NCBI RefSeq assembly: GCF_011764485.1
Contig: NZ_AP022848.1
Coordinates: forward strand, 3,128,001 to 3,192,000
DNA from: Bosea sp. ANAM02
GTDB lineage: Bacteria > Pseudomonadota > Alphaproteobacteria > Rhizobiales > Beijerinckiaceae
Direction: 5' to 3'
DNA length: 64,000 bases
This document shows positions 9,249 to 19,792 of this stretch, piece after piece. The stretch's first letter is position 1, and the number at the start of each line of letters is the position of its first letter. The notes below the pieces were generated by a model that had not been told where the DNA came from, did no database searches, and saw only the letters and a list, made by a program, of their open reading frames with translations. A program made the translations under genes and the position numbers.

Positions 9249-9719
9249 TTACGGATCGCTCGCGCCCGCCCCGCTTTCCGGCGACGCGAGGCAGGGATCG
9301 AGCAAGACGTGACGCTTGTCCTGGCGGTTATATCCGCCGCGCAGGACGGCCTTGTCGCCCGGTTTCAGGTCGCCGGCGCCATAAGTCACGCAGAGGACCC
9401 GGACGCCCGGCTCCGCGCAGACCGCGACATACCAGAGCGCGCCGTCGGTCCGCACCAGGCTCACCGTCCCTGCGATCGCCATGTCGACCCGTGTGTCGGC
9501 AGGAATCGAATCGGGCAATTGTGCCGCGATCGATTCGCAGCTTGCCGGCCTGCCGAGTTGCTCCGGCTGCGAGAAAGCCGGCCGATCGGCGAAGAAGGAA
9601 TCGGGCAGGAGCGTCTGCGCGGAGGCCTGCCCTGCCGCGAGGGCGAGGCCCAGGCAGGCGATGATAGGGCCATCATGGCCCAGAGCGTGGCGGAGGCGGG
9701 TCCGGCTGCGCGTTTCCAT
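9249..9719 (-). CDS. Exported protein of unknown function
   Basis: A 156-residue protein that I do not recognise. From the start METRSRTRLRHALG, a hydrophobic stretch (PIIACLGLALAAG) ends in an AQASAQ-type cleavage site, so it is probably periplasmic. The mature part has four cysteines (ASCES, AVCAEP, VLCVTY, DPCLAS), which could form two disulfides. It also has beta-rich segments (GTVSLVRTDGALWYVAVC) compatible with a small barrel. The frame is open upstream to 9794 but that part lacks a signal-like start. It sits alone between tRNA-Asp and tRNA-Val. Confidence 0.6.
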   Translation of the reverse strand: METRSRTRLRHALGHDGPIIACLGLALAAGQASAQTLLPDSFFADRPAFSQPEQLGRPASCESIAAQLPDSIPADTRVDMAIAGTVSLVRTDGALWYVAVCAEPGVRVLCVTYGAGDLKPGDKAVLRGGYNRQDKRHVLLDPCLASPESGAGASDP

Positions 9720-9835
9720 GGCACCGGCAGGATGATGATGAAGATGGCGAAATTCGGCCTCTGGCCGATATTGGCGAGGCGCCCTGCCCGACAACGCTTG
9801 CGATGCGACCGCCTAAGCCTTAAACGCGACGCCGA

Positions 9836-9911
9836 GGGCGGTTAGCTCAGTTGGTAGAGCATCTCGTTTACACCGAGAGGGTCGGCGGTTCGAGCCCGTC
9901 ACCGCCCACCA
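9836..9911 (+). tRNA. tRNA-Val (anticodon TAC)
   Basis: Acceptor GGGCGGT/ACCGCCC, D-arm GCTCAGTTGGTAGAGC, anticodon stem TCTCG/CGAGA around TTTACAC (TAC), T-arm GCGGTTCGAGCCCGTC, encoded CCA at 9909-9911. Confidence 0.96.
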
Positions 9912-9933
9912 TCATGCGGTCCGTCGCTGATCC

Positions 9934-10146
9934 CTAATACGCGGAGCGACCCGCGCGCCTCGCCGCGGCTTCGAGCCGGGCAAGCCGGCGCATCGCGGCT
10001 TCGGTATCGCCACGACCGATGAGCTTGCAGGGGTCCAGCGGATAAGCCGCTTGCGCGAGAGCGTGCCGCACCGGCGCCGGCAGGCTGTCGAACGCCGCCC
10101 AGCGATCCGGCTTCGGCCTCGATTTCGAACGACGACGCAGCTTCAT
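9934..10146 (-). CDS. Small basic protein, DUF6525-like
   Basis: 70 residues. A basic N-terminus (MKLRRRSKSRPKP) is followed by FDSLPAPVRHALAQAAYPLDP and a C-terminal helix AAMRRLARLEAAARRAG. The pattern (LP..hR..LA.AA.P, then a terminal helix) resembles the small DUF6525 proteins of alphaproteobacteria; that assignment is from memory and uncertain. No known function. It lies beyond the lon terminator on the same strand, so it is probably a separate transcript. Confidence 0.5.
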   Translation of the reverse strand: MKLRRRSKSRPKPDRWAAFDSLPAPVRHALAQAAYPLDPCKLIGRGDTEAAMRRLARLEAAARRAGRSAY

Positions 10147-10220
10147 GGCTCTCCGGCCTGGCGAGACAGGTTCAAGATGGGCCTGAGCAGGCCGTGCCGC
10201 AATCACGACGGGCCACTCAA

Positions 10221-10250
10221 ACGAAACCGCCGGCGCTTGCGCGCCGGCGG
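10221..10250 (-). terminator. Rho-independent terminator of lon
   Basis: On the minus strand: CCGCCGGCGC-GCAA-GCGCCGGCGG, a 10-bp perfect stem followed by TTTCGTTT. It lies 23 bases past the lon stop. Confidence 0.9.
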
Positions 10251-10272
10251 CTGGTTCCTTGAAGACCGGAGG

Positions 10273-12699
10273 TCAGTGGGCGACGACACCCGCTGCATCA
10301 TCGTCCCCGCCCTTGGGCAGCGGGGCCTTGAGATCCTCCTCCCAGACGATCGGAACCGGCTGGCGGGTCAGCGCATGCTCGAGCACCTGCTCCATGCGCG
10401 CGACCGGAACGATCTCCAGCCCGTCACGAACCGACTTCGGCAGGTCGATCAGGTCCTTGGCGTTCTCCTCGGGGATCAGCACCTTCTTGATGCCGCCGCG
10501 CAAAGCCGCCAGGAGCTTCTCCTTCAAGCCGCCGATCGGCAGCACCCTGCCCCGCAGCGTGACCTCGCCGGTCATGGCAACGTCGCGATTGGTCGGGATG
10601 CCGGTCAGGATCGAGACGATGGTGGTCGCCATCGCGATGCCGGCCGACGGGCCGTCCTTGGGGGTCGCCCCCTCGGGAACGTGGACATGGATGTCGCGCC
10701 GGTCGAAGAGCGGAGGCTCGATGCCGAAATCGACGGCCCGCGAGCGGACATAGGAGGCCGCCGCCGAGATCGATTCCTTCATCACGTCCTTGAGGTTGCC
10801 GGTGACGGTCATGCGACCCTTGCCGGGCACCATGACGCCCTCGATCGTCAGCAGTTCGCCGCCGACCTCGGTCCAGGCCAGACCGGTGACGACACCGACC
10901 TGATCCTCCGTCTCCGCCATGCCGTAGCGATAGCGCGGCGGGCCGAGATACTCCTCCAGCAGCGGCTCGTTGACCACGACCTTGGCCTTCTTGCCGAGCA
11001 CGATGTCCTTCACGCCCTTGCGGACCGTGTTGGAGAGCTCACGCTCGAGATTGCGGACGCCCGCTTCACGCGTGTAGCGCCGGACCAGGGTCTGCAGGGC
11101 CTCGTCGGTGATCGACCACTCCTTGCCGTCGAGCCCGTGCTTCTTGATCGCATTCGGGATCAGATGCTTGCGCGAGATCTCGGTCTTCTCTTCCTCCGTG
11201 TAGCCGGCGATGCGGATCACCTCCATGCGGTCCAGAAGGGCCGGCGGGATGTTCAGCGTGTTCGCCGTCGTCACAAACATCACGTTCGACAGGTCGTAAT
11301 CGACCTCGAGGTAATGGTCGTTGAAGGTCGCGTTCTGCTCGGGATCGAGCACCTCCAGCAGGGCCGCCGAGGGGTCGCCGCGGAAGTCCTGGCCCATCTT
11401 GTCGATCTCGTCGAGCAGGATGAGCGGGTTCGAGGTCTTGGCCTTCTTCATCGACTGGATGATCTTGCCGGGCATCGAGCCGATATAGGTGCGGCGGTGA
11501 CCACGGATCTCGGCCTCGTCACGCACGCCGCCGAGCGACATGCGCACGAACTCGCGGCCGGTCGCCTTGGCGATCGACTTGCCGAGCGAGGTCTTGCCGA
11601 CGCCCGGAGGGCCGACGAGGCACAGGATAGGACCGGCGAGCTTGTTGGCGCGCTGCTGCACGGCGAGATATTCGACGATGCGGTCCTTGACCTTGTCGAG
11701 GCCGAAATGATCGTCGTCGAGCACGAGCTGGGCGGCGTTGAGGTCCTTCTTGATCTTCGAGCGCTTGCCCCACGGAATGCCGAGCATCCAGTCGAGATAG
11801 TTGCGCACGACGGTCGCTTCCGCAGACATCGGCGACATCTGGCGCAGCTTCTTCAGCTCGGCCGTCGCCTTGTCGCGGGCTTCCTTGGTCAGCTTGGTCT
11901 GGGCGATGCGCTCTTCCAGCTCGGCAAGTTCGTCGCGGCCTTCCTCGCCGTCGCCGAGCTCCTTCTGGATCGCCTTCATCTGCTCGTTGAGATAATACTC
12001 GCGCTGGGTCTTCTCCATCTGGCGCTTGACGCGCGAGCGGATGCGCTTCTCGACCTGCAGGACGGACATCTCGCTCTCCATGAGCGACAGGACCTTCTCC
12101 AGGCGGTGGGCGACGTTGGTGATCTCCAGCACGCCCTGACGATCGGCGATCTTGACCGCCAGATGCGAGGCGACGGTATCGGCGAGCTTGGCTGGCTCGT
12201 CGATCTGCGTGACCGCAGCGACAATCTCGCCCGAGATCTTCTTGTTGAGCTTCACATAGCTCTCGAACTCGCTGACGACCGAACGGGCCAGCGCCTCGAC
12301 CTCGACCTTCTTGCCCTCTTCCTCGGCCAGACCGGTGGCCTCGGCCTCGTAGAAGGATTCGCTCGCCGAATAGGACGAGGCCCTGGCGCGGCCGACACCC
12401 TCGACCAGCACCTTCACGGTGGAGTCGGGCAGCTTCAGAAGCTGGAGCACGCGGGCGAGCGTGCCGATCTCGTAGATCTCGTTGGGCTGCGGGTCATCGT
12501 CGCCGGCGTTCTTCTGGGTCGCCAGCAGGATGAGCCCGTCCGTCTTCACGACTTCCTCGAGCGCGCGGATGGACTTCTCGCGGCCGACGAAGAGCGGGAC
12601 GATCATATGGGGAAAAACGACGATGTCGCGCAAAGGCAGAACCGGATAGGTGCCGGTCTCGCCTGTGACGAAAGGAGCGCGGGGCGTCGAGCCAGTCAT
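10273..12699 (-). CDS. lon: ATP-dependent protease La
   Basis: This 808-residue cytoplasmic protease degrades misfolded and regulatory proteins. The N-terminal LON substrate domain begins [19 protein letters not shown]. The AAA+ module has Walker [14 protein letters not shown] and Walker [11 protein letters not shown]. The C-terminal peptidase has its catalytic Ser in [11 protein letters not shown] and Lys in [10 protein letters not shown]. Start [10 protein letters not shown] follows AAGGAACTGCC; the longer frame to 12888 runs through the promoter region. It is the last gene of the tig-clpP-clpX-lon order, with its own terminator and a candidate heat-shock promoter. Confidence 0.97.
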   Translation of the reverse strand: MTGSTPRAPFVTGETGTYPVLPLRDIVVFPHMIVPLFVGREKSIRALEEVVKTDGLILLATQKNAGDDDPQPNEIYEIGTLARVLQLLKLPDSTVKVLVEGVGRARASSYSASESFYEAEATGLAEEEGKKVEVEALARSVVSEFESYVKLNKKISGEIVAAVTQIDEPAKLADTVASHLAVKIADRQGVLEITNVAHRLEKVLSLMESEMSVLQVEKRIRSRVKRQMEKTQREYYLNEQMKAIQKELGDGEEGRDELAELEERIAQTKLTKEARDKATAELKKLRQMSPMSAEATVVRNYLDWMLGIPWGKRSKIKKDLNAAQLVLDDDHFGLDKVKDRIVEYLAVQQRANKLAGPILCLVGPPGVGKTSLGKSIAKATGREFVRMSLGGVRDEAEIRGHRRTYIGSMPGKIIQSMKKAKTSNPLILLDEIDKMGQDFRGDPSAALLEVLDPEQNATFNDHYLEVDYDLSNVMFVTTANTLNIPPALLDRMEVIRIAGYTEEEKTEISRKHLIPNAIKKHGLDGKEWSITDEALQTLVRRYTREAGVRNLERELSNTVRKGVKDIVLGKKAKVVVNEPLLEEYLGPPRYRYGMAETEDQVGVVTGLAWTEVGGELLTIEGVMVPGKGRMTVTGNLKDVMKESISAAASYVRSRAVDFGIEPPLFDRRDIHVHVPEGATPKDGPSAGIAMATTIVSILTGIPTNRDVAMTGEVTLRGRVLPIGGLKEKLLAALRGGIKKVLIPEENAKDLIDLPKSVRDGLEIVPVARMEQVLEHALTRQPVPIVWEEDLKAPLPKGGDDDAAGVVAH

Positions 12700-12838
12700 G
12701 GCAGTTCCTTTGCAGTTGCGCCCGGCGGACCCCCGAGATGGGCGGAGCGATCGGACGTGTGCGGCCAAGGCGACCATTCGCCTCTCCGCCCTCGCGCTTC
12801 GCACCCCATAAGGCATGCGACTCTCGCAAGTGCACCTA

Positions 12839-12867
12839 AAGTGGAGACTTCCTCGCCGGCTTTCAAG
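12839..12867 (-). promoter_or_regulatory. Candidate RpoH (sigma-32) heat-shock promoter of lon
   Basis: On the minus strand: CTTGAAA (12867-12861), 14 bases, then CTCCACTT (12846-12839). The sigma-32 consensus is CTTGAAA, about 11-16 bases, CCCCATNT; the -35 is exact and the -10 differs at two informative bases. It lies about 140 bases upstream of the lon start. lon is a classic RpoH target, so position and function agree, but this is an eye match only. Confidence 0.5.
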
Positions 12868-12922
12868 CGAGGTATCCGGCCCATGCACCGCAGCGTTGCG
12901 TTGCAGGAAAGTCGTCCACCAC

Positions 12923-13060
12923 CGTCATTCCGGGGCGGCCCGCAGGGCCGAGCCCGGAACACATGCACACGCCCCTGCCGCGCAGACTGCCCGCGCCTTC
13001 GCGAGAGCCGTCATGTGCATGGGTTCCGGGCTCGTTGCTGCGCAATGCCCCGGAATGACG
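12923..13060. repeat. Dispersed palindromic repeat, CGTCAT-type, copy 2
   Basis: Begins CGTCATTCCGGGGC and ends GCCCCGGAATGACG. Inner arms GAGCCCGGAACACATG and CATGGGTTCCGGGCTC also pair. It lies between lon and clpX. Confidence 0.8.
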
Positions 13061-13094
13061 GCGAGGTTCCATTTCGAACCTCATCCCATCTCAA

Positions 13095-13122
13095 ACGCAA
13101 AACGCGCGCCAATGGCGCGCGT
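13095..13122 (-). terminator. Rho-independent terminator of clpX
   Basis: On the minus strand: ACGCGCGCC-ATT-GGCGCGCGT, a 9-bp stem followed by TTTGCGTTT. It lies 24 bases past the clpX stop, so lon is transcribed separately. Confidence 0.85.
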
Positions 13123-13145
13123 CGCGTTGTCGCGATCAGTGAGAA

Positions 13146-14417
<1,272 letters not shown>

Positions 14418-14690
14418 TGTCCATCTCCAGTTCCGGAGACCGGGACCACACCCGCCGCGGCAGATGCAACCGTCGTCTCTCCGTCATACATAAGCGCTCA
14501 GATCACGATGATTAGGTTAACGACCCGTTCCGGTACATTCGGATACGCCGGGTCGATCCAAACCGGATCATAGTGGAGCGCATGTCCGCTCACCCCCGAC
14601 CCCATGCAACCACGGGGCCGATCCCTGTTCAATATGGCCTCTGCGGGCCGGCACGCCAACCCACAGCTTCGAGACCGTGGATCAGGCGCC

Positions 14691-15314
14691 TCAGGCCGCC
14701 TCTTCCGGCCGCTTCTCGATGACCTGGTCGATCAGCCCGAATTCCCTGGCCTGCTCGGCTGTCATGAAGTTGTCGCGCTCCAGCGCGTTGTGGATGTCCT
14801 CGTAGGGACGGCCGGTGTGCTTCACGTAAATTTCATTGAGCCGCTTCTTCAGGCTCTCGACCTCCTTGGCGTGGATCAGGATGTCGGTGACCTGGCCCTG
14901 ATAGCCGCCGGAGGGCTGGTGAACCATGATGCGCGCGTTCGGCAGGGCGAAGCGCATGTCCTTGGCGCCGGCCGTCAGCAGGAGCGAGCCCATCGAGGCG
15001 GCCTGGCCGACACAGAGCGTCGTCACCGGGCAGCGGATGAACTGCATGGTATCGTAGATCGAGAGGCCGGAGGTGACCACGCCGCCCGGCGAATTGATGT
15101 AGAAGGAGATTTCCTTCTTGGGGTTCTCGGCCTCGAGGAACAGGAGCTGCGCCACGATCAGCGAGGCGGAGTAATCCTCGACCGGGCCGGTCAGGAAGAT
15201 GATGCGCTCGCGCAGCAGGCGCGAATAGATGTCGAAGGCGCGCTCGCCGCGGCTCGACTGCTCGACCACCATCGGGACGAGATTGTTATAGGTCTCGATC
15301 GGATCGCGAAGCAT
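14691..15314 (-). CDS. clpP: ATP-dependent Clp protease proteolytic subunit (ClpP1)
   Basis: A 207-residue serine protease that forms the tetradecameric chamber used by ClpX and ClpA. The catalytic triad is visible: Ser108 in GQAASMGS, His132 in MVHQPSGG and Asp181 in [10 protein letters not shown]. The N-terminus [19 protein letters not shown] is the common alphaproteobacterial form and follows a good AAGGA site. A longer frame to 15392 runs into the terminus of repeat copy B and was rejected. It lies between tig and clpX, the conserved order. A second clpP paralogue lies at 58034. Confidence 0.97.
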   Translation of the reverse strand: MLRDPIETYNNLVPMVVEQSSRGERAFDIYSRLLRERIIFLTGPVEDYSASLIVAQLLFLEAENPKKEISFYINSPGGVVTSGLSIYDTMQFIRCPVTTLCVGQAASMGSLLLTAGAKDMRFALPNARIMVHQPSGGYQGQVTDILIHAKEVESLKKRLNEIYVKHTGRPYEDIHNALERDNFMTAEQAREFGLIDQVIEKRPEEAA

Positions 15315-15374
15315 GGATCTGTCCTTGAGATGAAGGCGCCGGGAAACCCGCGCAATGTCGAATCGGCAGCGTAA

Positions 15375-15637
15375 GAGGCTGTTATGAACCATGGAAGGGG
15401 ATTTGATGAGGTGAAAAAGATGGAGATGGGAGGAGCATCGCGCCGCCGATACGTCCGTATCGGCAAGCGGTGCGACGCTGCAGCTCCATCGTTTTCACCT
15501 CACCCGCAGGGCGCGGCGATTTTGCGCGACTGCCGTGTCGTCCTTCGTAGCAAGCCGGAAGGCTTGCGTCCTCGAACTCCTTGCATTCGCGCAAAATCGC
15601 CTGCGTCAAATCCCCTTCCATGGTTCATAACAGCCTC
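15375..15637. repeat. Large palindromic intergenic element, copy B (263 bp)
   Basis: Perfect 32-bp inverted termini at 15375-15406 and 15606-15637. A second nested arm pair (15408-15425 with 15484-15501) has one mismatch. The central hairpin is GCCGATAC-GTCC-GTATCGGC at 15445-15464. A GCGATTTTGCGCGA / TCGCGCAAAATCGC pair lies in the right half, enclosing GCAAGCC-GGAA-GGCTTGC. The body is clearly homologous to copy C (33298). It fills most of the gap between tig and clpP. Confidence 0.9.
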
Positions 15638-15741
15638 AAGGCAGCCACCCACATAAGCACGGCCATCGCGGCTGAAAAGGGAAGCGCCGCCGGTCGCGAA
15701 GGCCGGCGGCGCGATAGCTGTCGTTAAGGTTGCCGCGAAGC

Positions 15742-17172
15742 TCAGGCAGACGCGTCGTCGGCCTTGGCTTCGGCCTTCTTCGTCTTCTTGGCAGCGGCCT
15801 TCTTCGGCTTGGCCTCGGCGGCTTCCTCGGCGTCGTCGTCGGCATAGAGCGCCTCGCGCGAAACCGTCTGGTCCTCGACCTTCACCTGGCCGAGCAGGTG
15901 GTCGACGACCTTCTCCTCGAAGATCGGGGCGCGAATCTCGGCCAGAGCCTGCGGGTTCTTGCGATAGAAGTCCCAGACTTCCTTCTCCTGGCCCGGGAAC
16001 TGGCGGGCGCGCTCGATCAGGGCCTGGGTGACCTCGTCATCGGAGATCTGGACCTTGGCCTGCTCGCCGATCTCGGCCAGCACGAGGCCCAGGCGCACGC
16101 GGCGCTCGGCGATCTTGCGGTAGTCGGCGCGGGCGGCGTCCTCGGTGGTGTCCTCGTCGGCGAAGGTCTTGTTGGCCTGTTTCATGTCGGCCTCGACCTG
16201 GCTCCAGACGCTGGCGAACTCCTGCTCGACCAGGGTCGGGGGCAGTTCGAAGGTGTACTTGCCGTCGAGCGCGTCGAGCAGGCCCTTCTTGAGCTTGCGG
16301 CGCGACTGGGCGGTGAAGTCACGGCCGATCTGCTCGCTCACCGCTTCCTTGAGCTTGTCGAGCGACTCCATGCCGAAGGCCTTGGCCAGCTCGTCATTGA
16401 TCTCGATGGCGTCCGGGCCCTGCACGTCGGTGACGGTGACCTCGAACTCGGCCGGCTTGCCGGCGAGGTTCTCGGCCGCGTAGTTCTCGGGGAAGGTCAC
16501 CTTGACGGTACGGGTCTCGCCGGTCTTGGCGCCTTCGAGCTGCTCCTCGAAGCCCGGGATGAACTGGCCGGCACCGAGATCGAGCGGGATGCCTTCGCCC
16601 GTACCGCCGTCGAACTTCTCGCCGTCGAGCGTGCCGACGAAGGAGATGATCAGGCGGTCGCCCTTCTCGGCCTTCGCCTTCTCGCCCTTCGAGGTGTAGC
16701 TGCGGTTGCCGGAGGCCATGCGCAGCAGCGCGGCGTCGACATCGGCGTCCGGAACCTCGGCGACCGGCTTCACCAGCGAAACGTCGGAGAGGTCGGCGAG
16801 CTCGATCTTCGGGAGAACCTCAAGCGCGACGGTGAAGGCGAGGTCGCCCTTGGCCTCCATCGCGGCCTCGATCTCTTCCTTGTTCTCGGGGAAGCGGATC
16901 TGCGGCTCGAAGGCGAGCTTCAGGTTGTTGTCGGCGACGATCTTCTGGTTCGCCTCGTTGACGGCGTTCTGCAGCACGTCGGACATCACCGAACGGCCAT
17001 AGAGGCGGCGCAGATGCGCGACCGGCACCTTGCCCGGGCGGAAGCCGTTGATCCGCGCCTTGCCCTGCAGGTCCTGGAGGCTGCCATCGAGCCTGGTCTT
17101 CAGGTCGGCGGCGTTCAGCACCACCTGGAATTCGCGCTTGAGGCCCTGGGACAGGGTTTCGGTCACGTTCAT
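15742..17172 (-). CDS. tig: Trigger factor, ribosome-associated chaperone and prolyl isomerase
   Basis: 476 residues. The N-terminal ribosome-binding domain carries the signature region [17 protein letters not shown]. The FKBP-type isomerase domain follows ([32 protein letters not shown]). The C-terminal helical arms run to residue ~430, with a Lys/Ala-rich tail ([14 protein letters not shown]). It binds nascent chains at the ribosome exit. The start [10 protein letters not shown] is family-typical; an upstream in-frame ATG (17205) was rejected. It heads the tig-clpP-clpX-lon order. Confidence 0.96.
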   Translation of the reverse strand: MNVTETLSQGLKREFQVVLNAADLKTRLDGSLQDLQGKARINGFRPGKVPVAHLRRLYGRSVMSDVLQNAVNEANQKIVADNNLKLAFEPQIRFPENKEEIEAAMEAKGDLAFTVALEVLPKIELADLSDVSLVKPVAEVPDADVDAALLRMASGNRSYTSKGEKAKAEKGDRLIISFVGTLDGEKFDGGTGEGIPLDLGAGQFIPGFEEQLEGAKTGETRTVKVTFPENYAAENLAGKPAEFEVTVTDVQGPDAIEINDELAKAFGMESLDKLKEAVSEQIGRDFTAQSRRKLKKGLLDALDGKYTFELPPTLVEQEFASVWSQVEADMKQANKTFADEDTTEDAARADYRKIAERRVRLGLVLAEIGEQAKVQISDDEVTQALIERARQFPGQEKEVWDFYRKNPQALAEIRAPIFEEKVVDHLLGQVKVEDQTVSREALYADDDAEEAAEAKPKKAAAKKTKKAEAKADDASA

Positions 17173-17309
17173 TTTTGTACCGCCAACAGCTCGTTTACGT
17201 CTCAATGTCCAAAGCGCGACGCCGGTCCGACCGCCGCCGCGCTCGCGAAAAACTCTTCAAATCGATCATCGTTTTCGCGCCCTGAGGGGCACGCGATGAT
17301 CGAGACCGA

Positions 17310-17394
17310 TGGTGCGGGCGGAGGGACTCGAACCCCCACGACTTTCGCCGCTGGTACCTAAAACCAGTGCGTCTACCAATTCCGCCACGCCCGC
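17310..17394 (-). tRNA. tRNA-Leu (anticodon TAG)
   Basis: Minus-strand class II tRNA of 85 bases. Acceptor GCGGGCG/CGCCCGC, anticodon stem CTGGT/ACCAG around TTTAGGT (TAG), a long variable arm (GGCGAAAGTCG region), T-arm GGGGGTTCGAGTCCCT, CCA encoded at 17310-17312. Confidence 0.95.
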
Positions 17395-17584
17395 CGGTCC
17401 GATAGCGCTTACGCGCGAGCAAACGCAGCGCGGCCATCGTCAAGCCGCAGGCCTATACGCATTTCGGCCGGGCCATGCAGCAAAAAAATGACGGTTCTGC
17501 AAAACAGGCCGCCCACAGCGCTTTTCGGAGCCGGGCCCGGCCCGGCTCTCGCCAGAACCGGCCGGCCGGATTATGCGATAGGCG

Positions 17585-19021
17585 ATGACGAAGCCACCCG
17601 CCGCCCCCCGCCCCTCATTCACGCGCCGCCATCTGCTGGCGGGGCTCGGTGGCACCTGCCTGATCGCGCCATCGGCGGGATTCGCGCAAGCTCCCGCCCC
17701 GGCCGCCAAGCCGGCCAGCGAGCTGCGGCGGCAGACGCTTGTCGCCGCCCCGGCGAAGGCCCGGCTGCGCCCCTCGCCGCCGGTCGATACCGAAATCTGG
17801 GCCCTCGACGGCGCAACGCCCGCCCCGCCCTTGCGAATCAAGCAGGGCGAGACGCTGGCGCTGAGGCTCGAGAACAAGACGACGGCGCCGCTCGACCTGC
17901 ATTGGTACGGCTTGCGCGGCGAGGCCGAGCGCGACGGCGGCGCCAGCTTCACGCGCCCGCCGATCGCGCCAGGCGATACCGGCGAGTTCCGGATCACGCC
18001 GCCGGATTCGGGCACCCTGCTCTATCGCCCGCTTCGGGCCGGCATCTCATCCGAACCGGCCGGCCGCGGCTTGAGCGGGCTCGTCATCGTCGAAGAGAAG
18101 GAGCCGCTTTCGGTCGATCTCGACCTGCCCGTCCTCATCACCGACTGGCTGATCGGCGACGACCAGGCGCTCCAGCCTTTCGTGCTGCAGGGCAATGCCT
18201 CGGCCTCGGCCGGGCGCCTCGGCAGTTGGCTGACCGTCAACGGCCGCTCGCCGCCGCAGCCGGTCACGGCCCGGCCCGGCGCGCGTGTCCGCCTCAGGCT
18301 CGCCAATGCCTGCAATGCCCGGATCATGCGATTGCGCTTCGACGGCGGCAAGACGACCGTGATCGCGGTCGACAGCCAGCCCACCGAGAGTTTCGAGCCG
18401 GTGCGCTCGCAACTGCCCTTCGCGCCAGGCACGCGCTACGACGTCATCCTCGACCTGCCGATCGAGGTCGGCGCCGCCGTCAATGTCAGCGCGCTGATCG
18501 GCGGCGGGCTGCCGCTGGTGAGGATCGTGACGGCGGGCCAGCCGCAGGTGCCCCCGGCGGCCACACCGGCCCTCAAGCTCAACCCGGCCCTGCCGCTCGG
18601 CGTGCGGATGCAGGATGCGCTGCGGCCCGAACTCGTCGTCGAGGGCGGCGCCAGGCTGACCGAGGACCAGAAGCTCGACTTCACCGGGCTCGATCTCGCC
18701 AGCCCCTGGCGGGTCAATGGCGGCACAGGCTCGTTCGAGGGCAAGCCGCTGTTCAGCGTCAAGCGCGGCACGCCGATCGTCATGGCGATCGACAACCGCA
18801 CCGCCTTCGTCCAGCCGTTCCACGTCCACGGCCACAGCTTCCGGCTGCTGCACCCGCTCGACGACGGCTGGGAGAACTATTTCCTCGACACCGTGCAGAT
18901 CCCCGAGCGCAGAAAGCTGCACATCGCCTTCATCGCCGACAATCCCGGCCGTTGGCTCATTTCGTCGACGGTGCTGGAGCGCTTCGACCTCGGGCTGTGG
19001 AGCTGGTTCGAGGTGACGTGA
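17585..19021 (+). CDS. Multicopper-oxidase-fold protein lacking most copper ligands (FtsP/SufI-like)
   Basis: 478 residues with three cupredoxin domains. The twin-arginine-like signal (FTRRHLLAGLGGT) ends in GFAQA, so it should be exported folded by Tat. Of the four copper motifs, the first reads HWYG (residues 106-109) instead of HWHG. The second, around TLLYRP (144-149), lacks its histidines. The third, FHVHGH (412-417), is kept. The fourth, normally HCHxxxH, is replaced by ISSTVLERF (about 459-467). Oxidase activity is therefore unlikely. E. coli SufI/FtsP is likewise ligand-poor and supports cell division under stress; a similar structural role is inferred. Confidence 0.75.
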   Translation: MTKPPAAPRPSFTRRHLLAGLGGTCLIAPSAGFAQAPAPAAKPASELRRQTLVAAPAKARLRPSPPVDTEIWALDGATPAPPLRIKQGETLALRLENKTTAPLDLHWYGLRGEAERDGGASFTRPPIAPGDTGEFRITPPDSGTLLYRPLRAGISSEPAGRGLSGLVIVEEKEPLSVDLDLPVLITDWLIGDDQALQPFVLQGNASASAGRLGSWLTVNGRSPPQPVTARPGARVRLRLANACNARIMRLRFDGGKTTVIAVDSQPTESFEPVRSQLPFAPGTRYDVILDLPIEVGAAVNVSALIGGGLPLVRIVTAGQPQVPPAATPALKLNPALPLGVRMQDALRPELVVEGGARLTEDQKLDFTGLDLASPWRVNGGTGSFEGKPLFSVKRGTPIVMAIDNRTAFVQPFHVHGHSFRLLHPLDDGWENYFLDTVQIPERRKLHIAFIADNPGRWLISSTVLERFDLGLWSWFEVT

Positions 19022-19033
19022 GGATTCCTCCTC

Positions 19034-19247
19034 CGTCATTCCCGGGCAGGCCGAAAGCCTGAGCCTGGAACCCATGAACACAGCGCTCCCGTCATGGTCG
19101 GGCTTGTCCCGACCATCCACGCCTTCGCCGATCGAGGGCGGTGTTCAAGACGTGGATGCTCGCCACAAGGGCGAGCATGACGAAAGCTTGAATAGCGCCG
19201 TGTTCATGGGTTCCGGGCTCTTCGCTGCGCAAAGCCCCGGAATGACG
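19034..19247. repeat. Dispersed palindromic repeat, CGTCAT-type, copy 3 (nested, 214 bp)
   Basis: Two palindromes nested. The outer pair is CGTCATTCCCGGGC...GCCCCGGAATGACG with CCCATGAACAC/GTGTTCATGGG. The inner pair is CGTCATGGTCGGGC...GGGCGAGCATGACG, which itself contains GGTCGGG-CTTGT-CCCGACC. It lies between the convergent copper-fold gene and gntK. Confidence 0.8.
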
Positions 19248-19263
19248 GCAATGGTTCAGCCGT

Positions 19264-19785
19264 CTACAACCCCAGCCGCTCGACCACGTCCTGCACGATC
19301 GCATCCTTGCTATCCTCGACCGAGACGACGAGCGGCTTCTCGTCCTCGCCCGGCTCCTCCAGCGCGGCGAACTGGCTGTCGAGCAGGGCCGGCGGCATGA
19401 AATGGTGCTGGCGGGCGGCCATGCGCCGGCCGATCAGCTCGCGCGAGCCCTTGAGATAGACCAGGCGCACATCCGGCCGATCGCCGACGATCACCTGCCG
19501 ATAGGCGCGCTTCAGCGCCGAGCAGGTGACGATGCCGTGCCCGCCCTCGGCCCGCAGATCGTCGATCCAGGCGGCGATCGCCGCGAGCCAGGGCTTGCGG
19601 TCGTCGTCGTCGAGCGGCGTGCCGCCGGCCATCTTGGCCACGTTCTCGGGCGGATGGAAGGAATCGGCGTCGCGGAAGGGCCAGCCGAGGCGCTCCGCCA
19701 GCCGCTCGCCGAGCGAGGTCTTGCCCGAGCTCGCGACGCCCATGACGACGATGACGGCCGGACGACCGCCGCTTGCTGCCTCCAT
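19264..19785 (-). CDS. gntK: Gluconokinase
   Basis: A 173-residue P-loop kinase that phosphorylates gluconate to 6-phosphogluconate. Walker A is MGVASSGKTSLG near the N-terminus. DADSFHPPENVAKMAGGTPLDDDDRKPWL and CSALKRAYRQVI are family signatures. The start ATG 19785 lies 7 bases after the gnd stop; an in-frame ATG at 19818 inside gnd is possible but less likely. It is probably co-transcribed with gnd, which uses its product. Confidence 0.92.
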   Translation of the reverse strand: MEAASGGRPAVIVVMGVASSGKTSLGERLAERLGWPFRDADSFHPPENVAKMAGGTPLDDDDRKPWLAAIAAWIDDLRAEGGHGIVTCSALKRAYRQVIVGDRPDVRLVYLKGSRELIGRRMAARQHHFMPPALLDSQFAALEEPGEDEKPLVVSVEDSKDAIVQDVVERLGL

Positions 19786-19792
19786 CACCGTC

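Noticed and set aside
9057..9911. Integration site of a genomic island at the tRNA-Asp or tRNA-Val gene
   Set aside because: No integrase, no duplicated tRNA 3' end and no change in gene content nearby.
15315..15392. Longer N-terminus for ClpP1 starting at 15392
   Set aside because: It would run into the terminus of the palindromic element and add residues not found in Clp[12 protein letters not shown] is the typical start.
17585..19021. Laccase or copper-resistance oxidase
   Set aside because: Three of the four copper-ligand motifs are degraded, so catalytic copper centres are unlikely.
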